64,000 nucleotides of DNA from Paracidovorax sp031843945. Its GTDB lineage: Bacteria > Pseudomonadota > Gammaproteobacteria > Burkholderiales > Burkholderiaceae_C. Below the pieces are notes generated by a model. The model ran no database searches. It was not told where the DNA came from and saw nothing but the letters and a program-made list of their open reading frames with translations. Positions 50,921 to 61,712 of the stretch are shown here, piece by piece. A program made the translations under genes and the position numbers. Location: the NCBI RefSeq assembly GCF_031843945.1, contig NZ_JAVTJJ010000002.1, positions 682,001 through 746,000 of the forward strand, in the 5' to 3' direction. The number at the start of each line of letters is the position of its first letter. Positions within the stretch are counted from its first letter, which is position 1.

Positions 50921-50949
50921 ATTCTGGCAAACCCTGCGCGCTGCGTCAA
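50921..50949 (-). promoter_or_regulatory. Sigma-70 promoter of the spc ribosomal operon
   Basis: On the minus strand TTGACG (50944-50949) and CAGAAT (50921-50926) are spaced by exactly 17 bases, about 160 bases before the rplN start and just past the glpD stop. The good match and spacing make this the likely main promoter for rplN through the alpha operon. Confidence 0.7.
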
Positions 50950-50957
50950 GCGGTTTG

Positions 50958-52547
50958 TTAGACGGGGACGTTCGCGTACTGTTGCGCCAGCGTCAAAAAC
51001 GCCTCCAACTGGGGATCTGTGCCCAGTTCTTCGCGCAAAAGCGCTGCGACTGCGGGCGCCAGGGTGGCAGCAAGACGCGCGTCAAGAAACAGCAGCCGTG
51101 AGCGCCGGGCCAGCACATCTTCCACCGTGCGTGCATATTCATGGCGGGCGGCAAACCGCACCATGGCTTCGGTGAGCCCAGGCGCCAGTTCGATATCGCT
51201 CCCCGGCAACGCGGCTACCGCGGCCGCTTCGGTGCCGTAGAAGTGCAGCCCCTGCGCGTCGCAGAGACGATGGCGAACCGCATCGGTGGGCGCGCCAACG
51301 ACCGGCATATCGCCGGTCTTCGACGCAGGGCCCGCGCGCAGCAAGCCCTCGGCGACGCATTTCTGCAACACGTCTTCAGCCATGGCGCGATAAGTCGTCC
51401 ACTTGCCACCCGTCACGGTGACCAGGCCACTGCGCCCCACCGCCACCGTATGCTCCCGGCTGATGGCCTTGGTGTTGCCGTCATCGTCCTGCGGCTTCAC
51501 CAAAGGACGCAGCCCTACCCAGATGCTGCGCACGTCGCTGACTTTCGGCGCACGGCTTAGGTAGCGCGCGGACTCGCCCAATATGAAAGCCACCTCTTCG
51601 CGCATTGCCAGCGGCTCGCGCACCAGGTCCTGGCGCGGGCTGTCGGTGGTGCCGAGGATCAGCTTGCCCAGCCATGGCACGGCAAACAGCACCCGACCGT
51701 CGGCGGTCTTGGGCACCATCAGGGCGTGATCGGAAGGAAGGAAATCGCGGTCCACGACGATGTGCACGCCCTGGCTGGGCGCCACCATCGGGCGGACCGG
51801 ATGGCCGGTGGCCTCGCCGTCTTGCTGGCGCAGGCTGTCCACCCAGACACCCGTCGCGTTGACCACGCAGCGCGCCTTGATCTCGAAGCGGCGCCCGCTC
51901 TCTGCATCTTCACAGACCAGACCGGTTACTTTGCCGGCCTCATGGATGAGTTCACGTGCCGGGCAATAGTTGACCAGCAAGGCGCCCTTGATCGCCGCCG
52001 TACGCGCCAATGCCAGTGCCAGGCGCGCGTCGTCGAACTGGCCGTCCCAATATTTGACGCCGCCCTTGAGCCCTTGGGCCAAGGCCGTGGGCAGGCAGCG
52101 CAGCGCCTCGGCGCGCCCCAGAAACTCGGTCGAACCCAGGCCGGCCTTGCCTGCCAGGGCGTCGTACATCTTCAGGCCGACGCCATAGAAAGGCGTCTCC
52201 CACAGCTTGTAGGAAGGCATGACGAAAGCCAGCGGCTGCGCCAAATGCGGGGCGTTGTGCAACAGCGTGGTTCGCTCGTGCAGCGCCTCGCGCACCAGGG
52301 CGATGTTGCCCTGTGCCAGATATCGAACGCCGCCATGCACCAGTTTGGTGGCGCGCGACGACGTTCCTTTTGCAAAATCGTGTGACTCCACCAGCACCAC
52401 GCGATAGCCGCGCGCCGCCGCATCCAGTGCCACCCCCAGCCCCGTGGCACCGCCGCCGATGACCGCCAGGTCATAGGCGACTGGCTCGGCCAGTCGGGTC
52501 AGCAAGTCAGCACGGAGGGTCGGCAGGGGAGCGGAAGCAGTGGTCAT
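50958..52547 (-). CDS. glpD: GlpD, aerobic glycerol-3-phosphate dehydrogenase
   Basis: This is a 529-residue membrane-associated FAD enzyme that oxidises sn-glycerol-3-phosphate to dihydroxyacetone phosphate and feeds electrons to ubiquinone. The Rossmann FAD motif is DLAVIGGGATGLGVALDAAARGYRVVLVESHDFAKGTSSRATKLVHGGVRYL. GTTDSPRQDLVREP and the C-terminal VTGGKWTTYRAMAEDVL are family hallmarks. The start at 52547 (MTTASAPLPTLRAD) is favoured over one five codons upstream. It ends the minus-strand glycerol cluster, 168 bp after glpV, and completes the pathway begun by glpK. Confidence 0.95.
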   Translation of the reverse strand: MTTASAPLPTLRADLLTRLAEPVAYDLAVIGGGATGLGVALDAAARGYRVVLVESHDFAKGTSSRATKLVHGGVRYLAQGNIALVREALHERTTLLHNAPHLAQPLAFVMPSYKLWETPFYGVGLKMYDALAGKAGLGSTEFLGRAEALRCLPTALAQGLKGGVKYWDGQFDDARLALALARTAAIKGALLVNYCPARELIHEAGKVTGLVCEDAESGRRFEIKARCVVNATGVWVDSLRQQDGEATGHPVRPMVAPSQGVHIVVDRDFLPSDHALMVPKTADGRVLFAVPWLGKLILGTTDSPRQDLVREPLAMREEVAFILGESARYLSRAPKVSDVRSIWVGLRPLVKPQDDDGNTKAISREHTVAVGRSGLVTVTGGKWTTYRAMAEDVLQKCVAEGLLRAGPASKTGDMPVVGAPTDAVRHRLCDAQGLHFYGTEAAAVAALPGSDIELAPGLTEAMVRFAARHEYARTVEDVLARRSRLLFLDARLAATLAPAVAALLREELGTDPQLEAFLTLAQQYANVPV

Positions 52548-52715
52548 GTGTCGAATTGTCATCTGTTCGGCGGGCGTCTTTAGGGGTAAACCCTCAAATC
52601 CTGACGCACCTCCAGGATTTTGCGATTTCAGACCGGCGGCTTGCCACCTGCTGGCAAGGCGAGGGTGCCAGCACGCACACCCGCCCTGCCTGGGTCATCG
52701 CATCAGCGAAGGCGC

Positions 52716-54458
<1,743 letters not shown>

Positions 54459-54570
54459 AGTGCCTGTCTCCTCATCTCTTTGTCTCCCCTGTTGGACGGA
54501 TGGATCGACCGGCCCCGGGGAAGGGTGAGCCAGCCAAGAACTGCAATGCAAGAAACGATAAGTTGCCCGC

Positions 54571-54879
54571 TCAACCTTTGCGCATGATGAGCGCCAGCAG
54601 CAGCATGGACAGCACGAAGCTGATCCAGATCGACGGCTCGGCCGCCAGGCCCAGCCACTCGACCAGCTTGCCGCTGATGCCCACGAAGATCAGGTTGACG
54701 TAGGCCGCCGACAGCAGGCCGATGAAGAGCCGGTCGCCGCGCGTGGTCGCCAGCGGCAGGAAGCCGCGGCGCATGACCGTGGGCGACTTCACCTCCCACA
54801 CGGCCATGCCGGCCAGCATCAGCACGATGCAAACAAAGAAAACGGCCACCGGCGTGGTCCAGGCCATCCACTCAAACAT
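54571..54879 (-). CDS. glpU: GlpU-like small membrane protein (DUF2160)
   Basis: This is a 102-residue protein with about three hydrophobic helices (TTPVAVFFVCIVLMLAGMAVW, RLFIGLLSAAYVNLIFVGI, IWISFVLSMLLLALI) and the motif KSPTVMRRGFLPLATTRGDRLF. Small proteins of this kind lie between the permease and binding-protein genes of glycerol ABC importers. The role is unknown; an accessory of the permease is likely. The start at 54879 (MFEWMAWTTPV) is chosen because the open frame upstream is the translation of a GC-rich palindromic spacer. Confidence 0.8.
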   Translation of the reverse strand: MFEWMAWTTPVAVFFVCIVLMLAGMAVWEVKSPTVMRRGFLPLATTRGDRLFIGLLSAAYVNLIFVGISGKLVEWLGLAAEPSIWISFVLSMLLLALIMRKG

Positions 54880-54883
54880 GGCC

Positions 54884-54975
54884 ACCCCCCTGAGCGCCTG
54901 CGGCGCTTCCCCCCAGGGGGACGCAGCCAGTGGCCGGGCGAAGCCCGGTCCACGGCTGCCGCTGGCCTCGGAAGA
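54884..54975. repeat. GC-rich palindromic spacer in the glpQ-glpU gap
   Basis: CCCCCCTGAGCGCCTGCGGC, then GCTTCCCCCCAGGGGGACGC and GGGCGAAGCCC, form several overlapping hairpins. I recognise this as a type of intergenic element common in Comamonadaceae. It lies inside the operon and could stabilise or process the glp message. Confidence 0.6.
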
Positions 54976-55028
54976 TCTGCGCACTCTGCAGCGAATGGTG
55001 GTAGTTCATGGTTCTCTCTCTCTTCACG

Positions 55029-55841
55029 CTAAACGCGCCCCATGGCAAAGCCTTTGGCGATGTAGTGCCGCACGAACCAGATCACGATCGCGCCGGGCAC
55101 GATGGTCAGCACGCCGGCAGCGGCCAGCGTGGCCCAGTCCATGCCCGAGGCACTGACGGTGCGCGTCATCGTCGCCACGATGGGCTTGGCGTTCACGCTG
55201 GTGAGCGTGCGGGCCAACAGCAACTCGACCCAGCTGAACATGAAGCAGAAGAACGCCGCCACGCCCACGCCGGCCTTGATGAGCGGCAGGAAGATGGTGA
55301 GGAAAAAGCGCGGAAAGCTGTAGCCATCGATGTACGCCGTCTCGTCGATCTCGCGCGGAATGCCGCTCATGAAGCCTTCCAGAATCCACACCGCCAGCGG
55401 CACGCTGAACAGCAGATGCGCCAGGGCGACAGCCACGTGCGTGTCCATCAAGCCCACTGTGGTGTAGAGCTGAAAGAACGGCAGCAGGAACACGGCAGGC
55501 GGCGTCATGCGGTTGGTCAGCAGCCAGAAGAACACATGCTTGTCGCCCAGGAAGCTGTAGCGCGAAAACGCATAGGCCGCGGGCAGGGCCACGGTGAGCG
55601 TGATCACCATGTTGATGCTGACGTAAATCAGGCTGTTGATATAGCCCGAATACCAGGACTCGTCAGTGAAGATGGTGCGGTAGTTGGCCCAGGTGAAGTG
55701 CTGCGGCCAGAAGGTGAAGGTGGACAGGATCTCCGCGTTGGTCTTGAAGCTCATGTTGACCATCCAGTAGATGGGCAGCAGCGCGAAGACCAGATAGGCC
55801 AGCAGGAAGATCGTTCGCTTGCGGAAACGGCGCTCAAACAT
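55029..55841 (-). CDS. glpQ: GlpQ-like ABC transporter permease (glycerol importer)
   Basis: This is a 270-residue inner-membrane permease with six predicted helices, for example RTIFLLAYLVFALLPIYWMVNMSF and INMVITLTVALPAAYAFSRYSF. The EAA motif for ATPase contact is GFMSGIPREIDETAYIDGYSFPRFFLTIFLPLIKAGV. The start at 55841 (MFERRFRKRT) has AAAAGGA eight bases upstream, contributed by the end of repeat copy F. It pairs with GlpP in the channel. The symbol follows the rhizobial glycerol cluster and is unrelated to the glycerophosphodiesterase of the same name in E. coli. Confidence 0.88.
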   Translation of the reverse strand: MFERRFRKRTIFLLAYLVFALLPIYWMVNMSFKTNAEILSTFTFWPQHFTWANYRTIFTDESWYSGYINSLIYVSINMVITLTVALPAAYAFSRYSFLGDKHVFFWLLTNRMTPPAVFLLPFFQLYTTVGLMDTHVAVALAHLLFSVPLAVWILEGFMSGIPREIDETAYIDGYSFPRFFLTIFLPLIKAGVGVAAFFCFMFSWVELLLARTLTSVNAKPIVATMTRTVSASGMDWATLAAAGVLTIVPGAIVIWFVRHYIAKGFAMGRV

Positions 55842-55844
55842 GAT

Positions 55845-55900
55845 TGCTATCCTTTTCATAGCTACTTGCGCTTGATGCATAAGCGCTAGAGGCACTTTTG
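55845..55900 (-). repeat. Two-hairpin intergenic repeat, copy F, inside the glp operon
   Basis: AGCGCTTATGCATCAAGCGC, AAGTAGCTAT and ATAGCA are kept. The loop of the second hairpin reads GAAAAGG, which creates the Shine-Dalgarno sequence of the following gene. It fills the gap between the two permease genes. Confidence 0.85.
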
Positions 55901-55904
55901 ACCA

Positions 55905-56791
<887 letters not shown>

Positions 56792-56795
<4 letters not shown>

Positions 56796-56853
56796 TGGAA
56801 ACCTCCGTGCTGCGCACTGCGGTACTGAGCGCCTTCGGGCGGCCGGGCGGCGC

Positions 56854-56857
<4 letters not shown>
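56792..56857 (-). CDS. 21-residue open frame coupling glpT to glpP (possible leader peptide)
   Basis: An ATG overlaps the glpT stop (ATGA) and the frame's own stop overlaps the glpP ATG (ATGA), so ribosomes could pass from glpT through this frame into glpP without leaving. The frame encodes MSAARPPEGAQYRSAQHGGF plus a final Gln. The glpP Shine-Dalgarno GGAGG lies within it. There is no domain and no known homologue I can name. It may be a functional coupling peptide or a chance effect of the spacer sequence. Confidence 0.35.
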
Positions 56858-57942
<1,085 letters not shown>

Positions 57943-57943
57943 T

Positions 57944-59020
57944 TCAGCGCCCTCCCCGGCGCTCGGGCGCGCGGGCCAGCAGGCCGTCGGCGCCGAAGAC
58001 ATAGACCTGCTGCGCGTCGAGGTGCAGCGTGAGCGGCGCGCCCAGCTCGAAGTGGTGCACGCCCGTGAGCTGCGCCACCAGGCTGCCCACCGGCGTGGCG
58101 GCATGCACGAAGGTGTCGGAGCCGGAGATTTCCGCCAGCTCGACCGTGCCGGCGAATGCCAGGTCGCCCGGCCGCGCCTTCACGCGCAGCGCACTGGCAC
58201 GGATGCCGACCGTCAAGCCTGCCGCACTCAAACCCGGCGGCAACGCCACTGGCAACACCGGGCCACCCTGAGGCTGCACGCCGCCCGCTACGGCACTGGC
58301 CGGCAACAAATTCATGGGCGGGTCGCTGAAGGCGCGAGCCACATCCAAGGAACAGGGCTCGTGAAAGACCTGTGCGGTGGGGCCGTATTGCAGCAAGCGC
58401 CCTTCGTTCAGCACGGCGGTGTAGCCACCCAGCAGCAACGCCTCGGCCGGCTCGGTGGTGGCATAGACCACGGTGGACTGGCCGGCGGCGAACAGCTGCG
58501 TCAACTCTTCGCGCAGCTCCTCGCGCAGCTTGTAGTCCAGGTTGACCAGGGGCTCGTCAAGCAGCATCAGCGGTGCGCTCTTGGCCAGCGCCCGAGCCAG
58601 CGCCACGCGCTGCTGCTGGCCTCCGGACAGCTCGGCCGGGTAACGGTCCAGGAACATGTCGATGTGCAGGCGGGCGGCGATCTCGCGCACCCGGGCGTCG
58701 ATGTTCTTTTCGCCGCGCAGCTTCAGGGGCGAGGCAATGTTGGCAGCCACCTTCATCGAGGGGTAGTTGATGAACTGCTGGTAGACCATGGCCACGTTGC
58801 GGTCGCGCACGGGCACACCCGTCACGTCCACGCCGTCGACCTTCACCCGGCCGGTGCTGGGCACGTCCAGTCCCGCCATGATGCGCATCAGGCTGGTCTT
58901 GCCCGCTTGCGTCGCGCCCAGCAGCACGGTGACCGCGCCGCTTTCCAGCGCCAGGCCCATGTCGTACAGCCAGGTTTGCGCACCCACCCGCTTGCTGATG
59001 TTCTCCAGTGCCAGCTGCAT
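57944..59020 (-). CDS. glpS: GlpS-like ABC transporter ATPase (glycerol importer)
   Basis: This is a 358-residue ATPase and the first gene of the importer operon. Walker A is GATQAGKT (35-42), the Q-loop VYQQFINYPS, the signature LSGGQQQR (131-138) and Walker B LMLLDE (151-156). The H-loop reads YATTEPAEAL, so the catalytic switch histidine is replaced by Thr189. A MalK-like C-terminal domain follows. With GlpT it should form one competent and one degenerate ATP site. AAAGGGG precedes the ATG at 59020. The upstream region carries a candidate GlpR control block shared with the porin. Confidence 0.88.
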   Translation of the reverse strand: MQLALENISKRVGAQTWLYDMGLALESGAVTVLLGATQAGKTSLMRIMAGLDVPSTGRVKVDGVDVTGVPVRDRNVAMVYQQFINYPSMKVAANIASPLKLRGEKNIDARVREIAARLHIDMFLDRYPAELSGGQQQRVALARALAKSAPLMLLDEPLVNLDYKLREELREELTQLFAAGQSTVVYATTEPAEALLLGGYTAVLNEGRLLQYGPTAQVFHEPCSLDVARAFSDPPMNLLPASAVAGGVQPQGGPVLPVALPPGLSAAGLTVGIRASALRVKARPGDLAFAGTVELAEISGSDTFVHAATPVGSLVAQLTGVHHFELGAPLTLHLDAQQVYVFGADGLLARAPERRGGR

Positions 59021-59313
59021 GCAGCGACCCCTTTGTTTTGCGACCCTGACTTAAGGCACGCAAAGCGCGCACAGCCGAAGTCTTCGTTGTTCGATTGCGA
59101 TCATTTTTGTTGCTTTGTGATCGTTTCGAATCAAGGTTTACCCTTGCAATTTTCGTTTCCGTTCGCTTGAGGCAGATTCGCCCTGTCTCTAAAACGCCTA
59201 AGCCGGGCTTTCCACCATTTACCCCTGGAAACATACCGCCTAGTCTCGGCCTCCGATGAGCCCTGACGTTCCTCAGGCTCCAATCCGTTCAATTCAGCAG
59301 GGGGAAAGACGTT
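59021..59313. promoter_or_regulatory. Divergent control region between glpS operon and porin gene
   Basis: This 293-bp gap must serve glpS on the minus strand and the porin on the plus strand. It contains the first copy of a conserved block (59107..59165) detailed separately. CAGGGGGAAAG supplies the porin ribosome binding site at the right end. No further gene is visible. Confidence 0.6.
59107..59165 (+). promoter_or_regulatory. Conserved glycerol control block, copy 1 (candidate GlpR operator/promoter)
   Basis: The block begins TTGTTGCTTTGTGATCGTTT, contains the near-palindrome CAAGGTTTACCCTTG (59132-59146) and ends with TTCGTTTCCGTTCG (59152-59165). It aligns without gaps to 60790..60848 (50 of 59 bases). 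TTGTGA and TTTACC at 16-base spacing could be a promoter. GlpR binding is inferred from the location. Confidence 0.55.
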
Positions 59314-60576
59314 ATGAAGAAGTTGCATGCCTTGACAGTTGCCGTGCTCGGCAGTGTTACGTCCCTGGCCATGGCTCAAAGCACCATGGGCTCGAGCAGC
59401 GTCACGATGTACGGCCTGGTCGATGTCGGCATCAACCGTGTCACCGGCGCGCCCGGCGGCTCCGTGACCAGCCTGACCAGCGGCAACATGGAAGGCTCGC
59501 GCCTTGGCTTCAAGGGCAATGAAGATCTGGGCGGCGGATACCGCGCCATCTTCACGCTGGAATCGCGCCTCGAAGCCGATACCGGCACGCTCAGCAACCG
59601 CCCCATCTCCGGCGGCCGGCTGCCAGACCGTCTGAGCACGGCCACGTCGCTGGGACTGCCAGCGGCACTGCAGCCCGCCGTTTCCGCCGTCGCCGCACAG
59701 ATCGGTTCCTCCGTTGGTGTGAACCTGAGCAACAATTTCTTCGACCGGCAGATCTTCACCGGCCTGGTCACGCCCTTCGGTGCGTTCACCGTGGGTCGCC
59801 AGTACACGCCGGGCTACCTGGCCACCGCCAATTTCGACGTGATGAAGACGGAATCCAGCCTGTCGCTGGGCCAGCTTGTCGCCATTCCGGCATCGTTCGA
59901 CATCCGCGTGAGCAATTCGCTGCAGTACGGGCTACAACTGGGTGGGCTGAGCGCCACCGCGATGTACGCCGCAGGCGAAGTGGCCGGCCGCTCGACCGCA
60001 CGCCGCCTGATGGGCGTGATGGCCATCTACAAGGGCGGCGGTTACTCCTTCGGTGGCGGCTACAACACGCGCAACAACGAATTGGGCCAGAAGTCGCTGA
60101 CGACCGCGATCGTGGGCGCCACGGTGGACGTGGGCCCTGGCACGCTGTCCGGCCAGTTCGCCACCATCAAGGACAACAATCCGACCGACCTGTCCAGCAT
60201 CGGCGCCAGCCTGTCGGCCAACCCGGCCACCGCGCCAGTCGCCGGCCTGGTGCAGAACGCCTTCATTCAGGGCTTCCGCCAGGACGCCCGCCTGTTCCAG
60301 ATCGGCTACCGCATCACCAGCGGCGTGCACACCGTTTCTGCGGCTTACAACAGCATGGACGACAAGCGCCCGTTCAACGCAGACCGCTCTTCATATGGCG
60401 CGGCCTACACGTACGCTCTGTCCAAGCGCACTGACCTGAATGCGGTCTTCACCCACCTGAACAACAAGAACACGTCACAAGACCTGCTGGGCGGCAACGG
60501 CTTCCTGGGCGGCGTGGCAGCGGCTCCCGGCAAGGACGTCAACAGCCTGGCCCTGTCGATTCGCCATCGCTTCTGA
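59314..60576 (+). CDS. Gram-negative general porin (beta-barrel) in the glycerol locus
   Basis: This is a 420-residue outer-membrane porin of the betaproteobacterial Porin_4/OmpC type. The signal peptide MKKLHALTVAVLGSVTSLAMA is followed by SSVTMYGLVDVGINRVTG, the standard first strand, then NMEGSRLGFKGNEDLGGGYRAIFTLE. The barrel ends with the C-terminal SLALSIRHRF, terminating in Phe as needed for BAM recognition. A putative loop 3 (FFDRQIFTGLVTPFGAFTVGRQYTP) lines the pore. Its position between glpS and glpR and the shared upstream block suggest that it is made with the glycerol genes and lets glycerol through the outer membrane. That role is inference. Confidence 0.9.
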   Translation: MKKLHALTVAVLGSVTSLAMAQSTMGSSSVTMYGLVDVGINRVTGAPGGSVTSLTSGNMEGSRLGFKGNEDLGGGYRAIFTLESRLEADTGTLSNRPISGGRLPDRLSTATSLGLPAALQPAVSAVAAQIGSSVGVNLSNNFFDRQIFTGLVTPFGAFTVGRQYTPGYLATANFDVMKTESSLSLGQLVAIPASFDIRVSNSLQYGLQLGGLSATAMYAAGEVAGRSTARRLMGVMAIYKGGGYSFGGGYNTRNNELGQKSLTTAIVGATVDVGPGTLSGQFATIKDNNPTDLSSIGASLSANPATAPVAGLVQNAFIQGFRQDARLFQIGYRITSGVHTVSAAYNSMDDKRPFNADRSSYGAAYTYALSKRTDLNAVFTHLNNKNTSQDLLGGNGFLGGVAAAPGKDVNSLALSIRHRF

Positions 60577-60610
60577 CAGGCCTCTGCCGGGTTGTGCCGG
60601 CCCTCACGCA

Positions 60611-60633
60611 AATCCCCCGCAAGGGGGATTTTT
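60611..60633 (+). terminator. Rho-independent terminator after the porin gene
   Basis: AATCCCCC and GGGGGATT form an 8-bp stem with a GCAA loop, followed by a run of five Ts (partly within the stem). It lies 35 bases after the porin stop, so glpR is transcribed separately. Confidence 0.85.
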
Positions 60634-60789
60634 CATGGGCGCTTGATGGCTGCCTTCCTGCGGCCCTGGTGTTTGCAAGGCTCCGTTGTGCTCGCGTTTT
60701 TGTCCCGGGTGGTCGTATGGCCCGGCGGCAGCCGTCATCCGCCATCGGCTCCATCCCTATTCCAAGAGACGGTTCGATTCGCATCGAGG

Positions 60790-60848
60790 TTGTTGCTTTG
60801 TGATCGTTTTTCATCAAGGTATACCCTTGAACGGTTCGTTTTCGTTCG
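60790..60848 (+). promoter_or_regulatory. Conserved glycerol control block, copy 2 (candidate GlpR operator/promoter)
   Basis: This is the same block as at 59107..59165: it begins TTGTTGCTTTGTGATCGTTT, carries the near-palindrome CAAGGTATACCCTTG (60815-60829) and ends TTCGTTTTCGTTCG (60835-60848). TTGTGA and TATACC at 16-base spacing could be the glpR-glpK promoter. It suggests autoregulation of glpR. Confidence 0.55.
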
Positions 60849-60914
60849 ATTTAAAGTCAGGCCATCTCCTCCTTTGCTCCACGCTTTACTGTCGTTTCGT
60901 TGCCGGATCTCTAC

Positions 60915-61679
60915 GTGAACACCAACCCCCGCCAGTTGCGCCTGCTCGAAGAGGTGCGCGCGCGCCAGTCCGCCACGGTAGAACAGCTGGCCGAGACACT
61001 GGGCGTGACGCTGCAGACGGTGCGGCGCGACGTGCAACGGCTGGCCGAACTGGGGCTGGTGCGGCGGTTCCACGGCGGCGTGCGCGTGCCGACTTCCACC
61101 GTGGAAAACCTGGGGCACACGCAGCGCGAAACGCTGCACGCCGACGGCAAGGCGCGCATTGCGCGGGCCGTGGCAAGCGAGGTGCCCAACGACTGCTCGC
61201 TCATCCTCAACATCGGCACCACCACCGAAGCCATTGCCCGCGCACTGATGCACCACCGCGGCCTGCGCGTGATCACCAACAACCTGAACGTGGCCGCCAT
61301 CCTCAGCGGCAAGCCGGACTTTGAAGTGATCGTGGCCGGCGGCGTGGTGCGGTCGCGCGACCGGGGCATCGTAGGCGAAGCGGCGGTGGATTTCATTCGC
61401 CAGTTCCGCGTCGACATCGCGCTCATCGGCATCTCCGGCATCGAAGCAGACGGCACGCTGCGCGACTTTGACTACCGCGAGGTGAAGGTCGCCCAGACCA
61501 TCATCGCCCAGGCCCGCGAGGTGTGGCTGGCCGCCGACCACAGCAAGTTCAGCCGCGCGGCCATGGTGCAGGCTGCAACACTCGAGCAGATCGGGCGGCT
61601 CTTCACCGACGCGCCACCGCCGGAGCCCTTCCCAGCCCTGCTGCGTGAGGCCGGCGTCCACTGCACAGTGGCTGCCTGA
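60915..61679 (+). CDS. glpR: GlpR, DeoR-family glycerol regulon repressor
   Basis: This is a 254-residue regulator. The N-terminal DeoR helix-turn-helix spans about residues 5-55 (RQLRLLEEVRARQSATVEQLAETLGVTLQTVRRDVQRLAELGLVRRFHGGV). The C-terminal sugar-phosphate-sensing domain has LNIGTTTEAIARAL, VITNNLNVAAIL and DFDYREVKVAQ. The ligand is expected to be glycerol-3-phosphate. A GTG at 60915 (read VNTNPRQLRLL) fits the family start best; an upstream TTG at 60900 would add five residues. It lies 33 bp before glpK on the same strand and downstream of the second control block. Confidence 0.92.
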   Translation: MNTNPRQLRLLEEVRARQSATVEQLAETLGVTLQTVRRDVQRLAELGLVRRFHGGVRVPTSTVENLGHTQRETLHADGKARIARAVASEVPNDCSLILNIGTTTEAIARALMHHRGLRVITNNLNVAAILSGKPDFEVIVAGGVVRSRDRGIVGEAAVDFIRQFRVDIALIGISGIEADGTLRDFDYREVKVAQTIIAQAREVWLAADHSKFSRAAMVQAATLEQIGRLFTDAPPPEPFPALLREAGVHCTVAA

Positions 61680-61712
61680 TCCTTGCGCCCGTTTTCCTTA
61701 TTCTTGCCCGCC

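Larger units (their letters stand above)
60577..60914. promoter_or_regulatory. Region between porin and glpR
   Basis: This 338-bp gap holds the porin terminator (60611..60633) and the second control block (60790..60848). The remaining 150 bp between them show no gene; short open frames there are artefacts. Confidence 0.6.

Noticed and set aside
54880..54984. N-terminal extension of GlpU by 35 residues
   Set aside because: The extension is the translation of a GC-rich palindromic spacer; the start at 54879 fits the membrane protein and operon layout.
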